64,000 nucleotides of DNA from Novosphingobium chloroacetimidivorans (GTDB taxonomy: Bacteria > Pseudomonadota > Alphaproteobacteria > Sphingomonadales > Sphingomonadaceae): the NCBI RefSeq assembly GCF_014204535.1, contig NZ_JACHLR010000003.1:1-64000 (forward strand), in the 5' to 3' direction. Of this stretch, positions 17,991 through 24,309 are shown piece by piece. How positions within the stretch are numbered: position 1 is the stretch's first letter; the number at the start of each line of letters is the position of its first letter. Position numbers and translations under genes: made by a program. The notes beneath the pieces are model-generated. The model did not search any database. It was given only the letters and a program-made list of their open reading frames with translations, and was not told the DNA's origin.

Positions 17991-18167
17991 GGCAGTTTTC
18001 GACAACAGCATCGATTTTCGCCTTCGGGCACCCAGCTCGTGCGTGATCGATCCGCCGATCGGACCTATCGCGTCAGCGTTGACCGGAACGCCTGCCCCCT
18101 TGCGCAGGTTACAGGAATGCGACCAGGGCAAGCCTGGGTCCAGATCCCAGCCAAGCAAAGGAACGCG

Positions 18168-19031
18168 ATGTCGGAGCGCCTGAAGGTCCTGCTGCAGCAC
18201 CTGCTGCCCAAGCGCGCGCTGACGCAATTCGCCGGTCGGATCGCGCGTCATCGCGGCGGGGGCAGGACGACGCGGCTGATCCGCTGGTTCGTCGGACGTT
18301 ATGGCGTCGACATGGCCGAGGCCGCCGATCCCGACCTTGCAAGCTACGGCAGCTTCAACGACTTCTTCACGCGCCCGCTCAGGACAGGTGCGCGTCCGCT
18401 CGCTGCTGCGGACTTCGTCTGCCCGGTCGATGGAGCGATCAGCCAGTTCGGCGCCATCGACGATCACCACATCCTGCAGGCCAAGGGACACCGCTTCACC
18501 ACGACCGCGCTGATCGGAGGAGACGCGCAACTTGCCGCGACCTTCCGCCACGGCAGCTTCGCCAACCTGTATCTCTCGCCCAAGGACTATCACCGCATCC
18601 ACATGCCCTGCGACGGCGTGCTGGAACGGATGATTCATGTGCCCGGCTCGCTCTATTCGGTGAATCCCGTCACCGCACGCGGGGTGGCGGGGCTGTTCGC
18701 ACGCAACGAGCGCGTCGTCTGCGTCTTCCGCTCGCCCGAGCACGGGCGGTTCGTGATGGTGCTGGTCGGTGCCACGATCGTCGGCAGCATGGCGACGGTG
18801 TGGCACGGCGTGGTCAATCCCAAGCGCACGGGCACACTCGCCGAGTGGTCTTATGACGCAGACGCCGTCGCGCTCAAGAAAGGCGAGGAAATGGGCCGCT
18901 TCCTGCTGGGCTCGACGGTCGTGATGCTGTTCCGGCAGGACACTATCGTCTTCAACGCCGCTTGGACGCCGGAAAGATCGGTGCGGCTCGGCGAGCGGAT
19001 GGGCGATCGGCCGGCCGACCGGCACACCTGA
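18168..19031 (+). CDS. psd: Phosphatidylserine decarboxylase proenzyme
   Basis: This 287-residue proenzyme cleaves itself at the LGST motif (FLLGSTVVMLF, Ser249) to give a large beta chain and a small pyruvoyl-bearing alpha chain. It then decarboxylates phosphatidylserine to phosphatidylethanolamine at the inner membrane. Other family marks are YGSFNDFFTRPLR, CPVDGAISQFG, LYLSPKDYHRIHMPCDG and MVLVGATIVGSM. Length and motifs match the roughly 290-residue type found in gammaproteobacteria rather than the shorter form common in alphaproteobacteria. The start ATG 18168 has AAAGGAACGCG upstream. Confidence 0.92.
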   Translation: MSERLKVLLQHLLPKRALTQFAGRIARHRGGGRTTRLIRWFVGRYGVDMAEAADPDLASYGSFNDFFTRPLRTGARPLAAADFVCPVDGAISQFGAIDDHHILQAKGHRFTTTALIGGDAQLAATFRHGSFANLYLSPKDYHRIHMPCDGVLERMIHVPGSLYSVNPVTARGVAGLFARNERVVCVFRSPEHGRFVMVLVGATIVGSMATVWHGVVNPKRTGTLAEWSYDADAVALKKGEEMGRFLLGSTVVMLFRQDTIVFNAAWTPERSVRLGERMGDRPADRHT

Positions 19032-19405
19032 AGCGCCGCAAGCGCCGCGCGCTGGCGCTGGCTGCATCATGCCAGAACCAACGCCGCCTCCGCGATCGCG
19101 GAGCATCGCATACGGATGATCAGGCCGGAAGAGTGCGGTGAGGGCTGCATCGCGCCTGCACAAGCGGGCCAGCCCACGTGTGATCTGCCGCGCGCAACTT
19201 GCGCAAGGCGCTGGTCGGACATGCCGACAACCAAACCTGTGCCAGCCGGAAACCTGCGCACTCCGCCCGTCGGAACGAGGCGTCTTTCCCGCGCACGCCC
19301 GCCTTATCGAAAAAGTCGAACGAAGCGGACGATCTTATCAGGCTTCTGCGCAAGCGAGCTGCGGGCCATCTGTCCCCTCGGCAGAGACGCTCGCAGGAAT
19401 TCGAC
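19032..19405. other. Gene-free interval after psd
   Basis: About 370 bases between psd and a small ORF show no convincing gene on either strand; the open frames are short and lack conserved features. It may contain the promoter of the 19406 ORF. I see no clear terminator hairpin with a T run. Confidence 0.4.
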
Positions 19406-19558
19406 ATGACACAGACGATCAAGGCTCTCGAGGATCGCACCGGCGCACTGGCCGCGATGGCGCAGCCGGTCCTGGTCGCGCTGTCCACCGCCGGCTTGAC
19501 CGGCGGCGCCATGGCGGTCGCAGGGATGCTGGCGGGAAGGATGATGCGGCGCGGCTGA
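19406..19558 (+). CDS. Possible small hydrophobic protein (50 aa)
   Basis: ATG 19406 is preceded by GCAGGAATTCGAC and opens a 50-residue frame: a short polar start (TQTIKALEDRTGAL), then an Ala/Gly/Met-rich hydrophobic stretch ending GGAMAVAGMLAGRMMRRG. The Arg-rich end after a membrane-like segment fits a small membrane peptide. I recognise no family. The coding case rests on the Shine-Dalgarno-like sequence and composition only. Confidence 0.35.
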   Translation: MTQTIKALEDRTGALAAMAQPVLVALSTAGLTGGAMAVAGMLAGRMMRRG

Positions 19559-19590
19559 TCGTCCGCCTGCCGCGGTTCACGCTCGCGGGC

Positions 19591-20562
19591 TTACACGGCG
19601 GGCGCGGGTGTCTCGCTGGCGCGGCGGGCGATGAAGGCGCAGGCGATGAGCTGGATCTGGTGGAACAGCATCAGCGGCAGCAGCACCGCCCCCACTTGCG
19701 CCGGGGCGAACAGGACGCCCGCCATGGGAACGCCCGAGGCGAGGCTCTTCTTGGAGCCGCAGAACAGCAGCACGATGGCATCCTCGCGCGGCAGGCGCAT
19801 GATCCGCGCCAGCACCGTGGTCAGCCCGAGCGCCGCGGCGAGGAGGACGCAGCACAGCACCGCCAGCAGCGTCAGCTCGGACCCAGTGACGCGGCTCCAC
19901 AGACCCTCCACCACTGCGGCGCTGAATGCGGTGTAGACCACCAGCAGGATCGAACCGCGATCCACGAGTGTCAGCAGCGTCTTGCGCCGCGATACGAAGG
20001 CACCGATCCACGGACGCAGGAAGTGGCCGAGCGCGAAGGGCAGCATCAGCTGCAGGGCGATCGTCTCTATCGAGTCGAGCGCTACTCCGGAATGCGCGCC
20101 GCTGCGCGCCATCAGCAGCGCGACAAGTGCCGGCGTCAGGAAGATGCCCAGGACGTTGGAGAACGACGCGCTGCACACTGCCGCCGCGACGTTGCCGCGC
20201 GCAAGAGCGGTGAAGGCGATCGAGGACTGCACCGTCGACGGCAACAAGGTCAGGAACAGCAGCCCCGCCGCCAGCGGTCCCTGGACCAACGGCAAGGATG
20301 TGAGGCCAAGGCCGAGCAGCGGGAACAAGACGAACGTCGTGCCCAGCACGGCAAGGTGCAGCCGCCAATTGCGCGCGCCTTCCAGGATCGCCTCGCGCGA
20401 CAGCTTGGCGCCGTGAAGAAAGAACAGCAGCACGATTCCGGCGGTGGTGGCGACGTCGGCCACGGCGGCGGCCTGCCCGCGCACCGGCAGCACGCTCGCC
20501 AGCAGCACGGTGCCCAGCAAGGCCAGCACGAACGGTTCGAAGATCGCCAGGAAACGTCGCAT
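19591..20562 (-). CDS. Bile acid:sodium symporter family (BASS) transporter
   Basis: This 323-residue protein has about ten hydrophobic helices and the layout of the YfeH/SLC10A7-like branch of the BASS superfamily. Visible marks are TAGIVLLFFLHGAKLSREAI in the second helix region, LLPSTVQSSIAFTALARGN (the crossover and sodium-site region of the first half) and FCGSKKSLASGVPMAGVLF (the equivalent of the second half). It probably moves an organic anion with sodium or protons across the inner membrane; the substrate is unknown. It is divergent from the asparaginase gene with a 338-bp gap between them. Confidence 0.85.
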   Translation of the reverse strand: MRRFLAIFEPFVLALLGTVLLASVLPVRGQAAAVADVATTAGIVLLFFLHGAKLSREAILEGARNWRLHLAVLGTTFVLFPLLGLGLTSLPLVQGPLAAGLLFLTLLPSTVQSSIAFTALARGNVAAAVCSASFSNVLGIFLTPALVALLMARSGAHSGVALDSIETIALQLMLPFALGHFLRPWIGAFVSRRKTLLTLVDRGSILLVVYTAFSAAVVEGLWSRVTGSELTLLAVLCCVLLAAALGLTTVLARIMRLPREDAIVLLFCGSKKSLASGVPMAGVLFAPAQVGAVLLPLMLFHQIQLIACAFIARRASETPAPAV

Positions 20563-20900
20563 GAAGGTGCTCTCATAAGGGCGAACGCACGCCCCCTGCT
20601 TGCGAAGCGGTCGTGCAGACGTGGGAACGGGTCGGAAGCGGGCGCGTATGCCGCGGCTTCTTCGCGCGTTGAATACACACGCACTGTCCTGCCAGGCAAC
20701 CGTGAGCCGGGCCCGCGATGCGTCCCTCGTTATCGGCGCCCGCGCACGGCAGTGACAAGGTATGCCGGCAAGCCTTAAACGGCATCACGCGGCGATTTAA
20801 GGCAAGATGCTGGCAAAACGCGCCTCCCTGGGCCAAGAGCACCGGCCTTCACGCATGCGTTGCATGTTCGCCCCACACTTGGCCTTGCGAGGATCTGCCG
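20563..20900. other. Divergent regulatory interval (symporter / asparaginase)
   Basis: This 338-bp gap between divergent genes has no supported ORF. It contains one clear inverted repeat (20772-20803) and a GAGG ribosome-binding site just before the GTG of the asparaginase gene. Promoters for both genes are expected here, but I could not pick out convincing hexamers. Confidence 0.45.
20772..20803. promoter_or_regulatory. Inverted repeat, candidate operator
   Basis: GCCTTAAA (20772-20779) and TTTAAGGC (20796-20803) are perfect inverted copies separated by 16 bases. They are A/T-rich islands in GC-rich DNA, about 100 bp before the asparaginase start. This could be a dimeric regulator site or an RNA hairpin; no regulator is adjacent. 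Confidence 0.4.
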
Positions 20901-21854
20901 GTGTCCAGCCTTGTCCTGATCGATGCGGGCGGTACCATCGCTTCGATGCCCGATGCCGACGGCGTCCTGATCGGCCGCGACGGCAGCGCGGGACTGGCAG
21001 GCACATTGTCCCGGCCTGTGATCGAGCGGCAGGCGTATGCCGGCCTCAGCGAAGACATGACGATGGTGGACGCCATGCGCATCGTCGGCCTCATCGGCGA
21101 GGCCGCGGGCCAAGGCGCGCGCGGCGTGGTGGTCACCCATGGTACCGACACGATGGAGGAAGTCGCCTTCCTGGCCGGCCTGTTCCACGGCGGCGCCATG
21201 CCCGTAGTGTTCACCGGCGCGCAGCGCGCGCCTTCGCTGCCGGGTTACGACGGCGCGGCGAACCTGCGCGATGCCGTCGCGGTCGCCGATCGCGAGGACG
21301 CCAGAGGCATAGGCGTCGCCATCGTCTTTGCCGGGCGTGTCCTCGCCGCGCGGGGCGCGACCAAGCGCGACAGCAGCGCGCCCGATGCCTTTGGGCCCGA
21401 GAGCGCGGTGATCGCCCGCGTGGACGAACAGGGCGTGCGCTGGTCGTCACGCCCAATCCGGCCGGCGCCACTGCCCCCGTGCGAGCCCGACCCGTCCGTG
21501 CACATCGTGTCGCTGGGACTGGCGAGCGGGCCTGAGCTGATCGACGCCATGGTCGATGCCGGCGCGCGCGGCCTGGTGCTCGAAGGCTTCGGGCGCGGCA
21601 ACGTACCGATGAGCCTGCTACCTGCCGTGGAGCGGGCGCAGGCCGCAGGCCTGGTGATCGGCCTCGCTTCGCACTGCCCGGAAGGCGGCGTCGCGCCGAC
21701 ATATGCGTCCGGCGCCAGGCTGGCCCAAGCCGGCGTAATCGGCGGCGGTGATCTCAGCGCCCGCAAGCTGCGCCTGCTCCTCGCAGTGGCGCTGGGAGAC
21801 GGACGCAACGGAGCGCAGGCCACGCACATCGCTCAGGCCTGGCTCACGAGTTGA
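20901..21854 (+). CDS. L-asparaginase family amidohydrolase
   Basis: This 317-residue protein has both threonine motifs of bacterial asparaginases: IDAGGTIASMPDADG at the N-terminus (first Thr near residue 12) and VVTHGTDTMEEVAFL with the Thr-Asp pair, followed by VVFTGAQRAPSLPGYDGAAN. It hydrolyses asparagine (perhaps glutamine) to the acid and ammonia. There is no signal peptide, so it is probably cytosolic (type I-like). GTG at 20901 is taken as start, with GCGAGGATC upstream. Length is typical. Confidence 0.88.
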   Translation: MSSLVLIDAGGTIASMPDADGVLIGRDGSAGLAGTLSRPVIERQAYAGLSEDMTMVDAMRIVGLIGEAAGQGARGVVVTHGTDTMEEVAFLAGLFHGGAMPVVFTGAQRAPSLPGYDGAANLRDAVAVADREDARGIGVAIVFAGRVLAARGATKRDSSAPDAFGPESAVIARVDEQGVRWSSRPIRPAPLPPCEPDPSVHIVSLGLASGPELIDAMVDAGARGLVLEGFGRGNVPMSLLPAVERAQAAGLVIGLASHCPEGGVAPTYASGARLAQAGVIGGGDLSARKLRLLLAVALGDGRNGAQATHIAQAWLTS

Positions 21855-21904
21855 CGCCCTAGCCGGACCTGCGCCGACGAGACGGTCGCCCACGCCCGCC
21901 GCAA

Positions 21905-21992
21905 AATCTCGGCGCGAGGCCTGGTTTCTCGCTCAGCGCGAGGCTCGGTTCGTCGCTCAGCGCGAGGCTCTGTTTGTCGCTCAGCGCGAGGC
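21905..21992. repeat. 24-bp tandem repeat, three full copies plus one degenerate
   Basis: The 16-mer TCGCTCAGCGCGAGGC occurs at 21929, 21953 and 21977, exactly 24 bp apart. A degenerate fourth copy precedes it near 21905. The last copy overlaps the stop codon and C-terminal codons of the TPR protein on the minus strand. Each unit also contains the short palindrome CGCTCAGCG. Confidence 0.8.
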
Positions 21993-22340
21993 CTGAGCCG
22001 TTGCTCGCTGCAACTTCACCAAGGCGATCCGTGCGACTTCGCGCGAGTCCATCCAGCTGCCGTCCGCCAGCTCGAGATCGTAGCGTTCCGGGCTCGCCAC
22101 GGCCGCGCGCAAAGCCGCCAGGGCCTTGTCGGTCGAACCCTGGCGGGCATAAGCGGTGCCCAGGTTGATCAGCACCGCCGGATCGCTGCGATCGGCCGAG
22201 GCATGTTCCAGCTTGCGCAACGCCGCGTCCGAGTTGCCGGCCGCCAATTCGGCATAGGCAACGTCGGGCGTGCTGCGGTCGGCTTGAGGAGCCATAGGCT
22301 GGGCCAGCGCAGAAGCGAGAATGAGGGCGGTCATCAACAT
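21981..22340 (-). CDS. Exported TPR-like protein
   Basis: This protein of about 119 residues has an N-terminal signal peptide (MLMTALILASALAQPMAPQA) and then tetratricopeptide-like helices: VAYAELAAGNSDAALRKLEH and VLINLGTAYARQGSTDKALA, which match the TPR consensus with Gly, Tyr/Ala and Ala positions. It is probably periplasmic and probably binds a protein partner. The ATG at 22340 is chosen, with GGGAGAC a little upstream; ATG 22334 is an alternative. Its C-terminus (ATAQASR) is encoded inside a 24-bp tandem repeat, so the end of the protein may vary between strains. Confidence 0.7.
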   Translation of the reverse strand: MLMTALILASALAQPMAPQADRSTPDVAYAELAAGNSDAALRKLEHASADRSDPAVLINLGTAYARQGSTDKALAALRAAVASPERYDLELADGSWMDSREVARIALVKLQRATAQASR

Positions 22341-22417
22341 AACACGAGTCTCCCGATTATCTTTGTGATGCGGAGAGCTTCTGCTCCTGCGTGGCAGTCC
22401 GCAACGAAATGCAGCAA

Positions 22418-22435
22418 CTGTCATAAAACTGCAAT
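22418..22435 (+). promoter_or_regulatory. PHO-box-like site, distal
   Basis: CTGTCATAAAACTGCAAT has two 7-mers with a 4-base spacer (CTGTCAT-AAAA-CTGCAAT). This matches the PhoB consensus CTGTCAT-N4-CTGTCAT in 12 of 14 arm positions. It lies 207 bp upstream of the lipoprotein start. Confidence 0.55.
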
Positions 22436-22540
22436 CTCGATGTGAAGTTGCCTTCAGCCTCGCAATCGCGCCGAGTCGCGGGAACGATCGGCAAGATCCT
22501 TTGCAACCGCAGCGACCAGCCTACGGGAGCTTACCAGGGA

Positions 22541-22558
22541 CTGTCATCATCTTGCCAC
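22541..22558 (+). promoter_or_regulatory. PHO-box-like site, proximal to lipoprotein gene
   Basis: CTGTCATCATCTTGCCAC has a perfect first 7-mer, an N4 spacer and a weaker second arm (TTGCCAC). A possible -10 TAGCAT starts 12 bases after it, the spacing seen at PhoB-activated promoters where the box replaces the -35. It is about 85 bp before the lipoprotein start. Confidence 0.55.
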
Positions 22559-22642
22559 CATAGTGTCACGTAGCATGCCTAACACGCCGGCCAGCGGCGG
22601 CGGACTCGCCCCCGTGTTCGTCCACCAATGGGGGATACATCC

Positions 22643-24232
22643 GTGAAGAACATCCATGGCCTGCTGCTGGTCGGCTGCAGCGCGCTTGCCCTCGCCGGCT
22701 GCGGCCCGAGCGACATCGCCTCGCCCGGCAGCAACGGCGTAGAAATCAACAACCCTGCTCCGACACCGGCTCCTACGGCCGCGCCGACCCCGACGCCCAC
22801 CCCCACTGGCGTGACGCCGGCCGGCGGCTGCCCGACGATCGCCAGCGATGCAGGCACCGTGACCGGCCCGACCGGCACCTATCGCGTGTGCAACCTGCCT
22901 TCGGTGATCAGCCAGTCGATCACGCTGCAGAAGATCCCCGGCCTGGTCTACGCCATGCCCGGCCGAGTCGACGTCGGTTGTGACGGCGGTTACACCGCGC
23001 CGACCGCCGCCGCGCCTTTCGCCACATCGACCATCGGCTGCCCGACGGCCAGCCTGACCGCCGACACCAACGTCACCCTGACGATCCAGCCCGGCGTGAT
23101 CGTGATCGCCTCGGCCGCACAGGCCTGGCTCGCGGTCAACCGCGGCAACAAGATCAGCGCCGTCGGCACCGCCTCGCAGCCGATCATCTTCACCAGCCGC
23201 GACAACCTGCTGGGCGTCAGCACCAACACCTCGCAGGGCGAGTGGGGCGGCGTCGTGCTGATGGGCCGCGCGCCCGTCACCGATTGCACCACCGGCACCG
23301 TTGCCACGCAGTGCGAGCGCCAGACCGAAGGCGCGCCCAACCCGGCTCGCTTCGGCGGCTCCGACAATGCCTACAATGCCGGCCGCATGAGCTACGTGCA
23401 GATCCGCTATTCGGGCTTCATCCTGGGCAACAACACCGAGCTGCAGTCGCTGACCGGCGAAGGCATCGGTACCGGCACCACGCTCGACCACATCATGAGC
23501 TTCAACAGCTCGGACGACGGATCCGAGTTCTTCGGCGGCAGCCCGAACATGAAGTACTACGTTGCGGTCGGCGCTGACGACGACAGCCTCGATGTCGACA
23601 CCGGCGCGCAGATGAACGTGCAGTACGCGCTCATGATCCAGCGCGACGGCCTGGGCGACGCCTTGTTCGAGATCGACTCCAACGGCAACGAAGCCGACAC
23701 GCCCCGCACCAAGCTGGCCGTGGCAAACTTCACCGCCATCCAGCGCCAGACCAGCAGCAACAACGAGAGCAACGACCAGGCCGCCGGGCTCTTCCGCGGC
23801 AACTCGGACACGACGCTGATCAACGGCATCATCAACACGCCGAACAACGAATGCATCCGCATGAACGGTTCGGGCGCGACACCGGCGACGCTGAACGCGT
23901 TCTCGGTGGTGATGACCTGCAACGCGACGAAGTTCATCGGCACGGGCACCTTCACGGCCGCCCAGGTCTCGGGCTTCTTCAACGTCGCCGGCCGCAACAA
24001 CCGCGACGACTTCACCAGCACGCTGACCGGCGCGTTCGTGAACGGCGCGAACGAGAGCGGCGCCACGGCGACCGATCCGAAGGCGACTTCGGCGTTCTTC
24101 GACACCACCACCTGGGTGGGTGCCGTGCGCAACGCCGACGACCGCTGGTACGCCGGCTGGACCTGCAACAGCCCGCAGGCGGACTTCGGCGCCGGCAACA
24201 CGGGTGCCTGCACCACGCTGCCGACCACTTGA
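22643..24232 (+). CDS. Large outer-membrane lipoprotein paired with TonB receptor
   Basis: This 529-residue precursor starts at GTG 22643 (GGGGGA eight bases upstream), giving a classic lipoprotein signal LLLVGCSALALAGCG with the lipidated Cys at about residue 20. A Pro/Thr linker (NPAPTPAPTAAPTPTPTPTG) follows and then a long beta-rich domain. Its features are paired Cys residues, IQPGVIVIASAAQAWLAVNR (start of a parallel beta-helix-like region), GEWGGVVLMGRAP, and acidic motifs SSDDGSEFFGGSPNMKYYV and GADDDSLDVDTGAQMN that may bind calcium. No catalytic motif is recognised. It precedes a TonB receptor gene by 77 bp, so a surface ligand-capture role is likely. Confidence 0.75.
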   Translation: MKNIHGLLLVGCSALALAGCGPSDIASPGSNGVEINNPAPTPAPTAAPTPTPTPTGVTPAGGCPTIASDAGTVTGPTGTYRVCNLPSVISQSITLQKIPGLVYAMPGRVDVGCDGGYTAPTAAAPFATSTIGCPTASLTADTNVTLTIQPGVIVIASAAQAWLAVNRGNKISAVGTASQPIIFTSRDNLLGVSTNTSQGEWGGVVLMGRAPVTDCTTGTVATQCERQTEGAPNPARFGGSDNAYNAGRMSYVQIRYSGFILGNNTELQSLTGEGIGTGTTLDHIMSFNSSDDGSEFFGGSPNMKYYVAVGADDDSLDVDTGAQMNVQYALMIQRDGLGDALFEIDSNGNEADTPRTKLAVANFTAIQRQTSSNNESNDQAAGLFRGNSDTTLINGIINTPNNECIRMNGSGATPATLNAFSVVMTCNATKFIGTGTFTAAQVSGFFNVAGRNNRDDFTSTLTGAFVNGANESGATATDPKATSAFFDTTTWVGAVRNADDRWYAGWTCNSPQADFGAGNTGACTTLPTT

Positions 24233-24254
24233 TAGCGGCTGCCTGACTCGAAGC

Positions 24255-24279
24255 GGGGGCAGCCGCCATGGCTGCCCCC
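24255..24279 (+). terminator. Intercistronic hairpin
   Basis: GGGGGCAGCC (24255-24264) pairs perfectly with GGCTGCCCCC (24270-24279) around a GCCAT loop. There is no T run after it, so it may protect or attenuate the upstream lipoprotein mRNA rather than end all transcription before the receptor gene. Confidence 0.55.
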
Positions 24280-24309
24280 GTCCTTGCATTTGGATCTAGG
24301 GGAATTCCG

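Larger units (their letters stand above)
22341..22642. other. Divergent regulatory interval with PHO-box-like repeats
   Basis: This 302-bp gap between the TPR gene and the lipoprotein gene has no supported ORF. It holds two CTGTCAT-type direct-repeat sites (22418-22435 and 22541-22558) and a TAGCAT -10 candidate at 22571-22576, so it is read as a Pho-regulated promoter region. Confidence 0.55.

Noticed and set aside
21905..21992. Possible CRISPR array
   Set aside because: The repeats are directly tandem with a 24-bp period and have no unique spacers; no cas genes are nearby.
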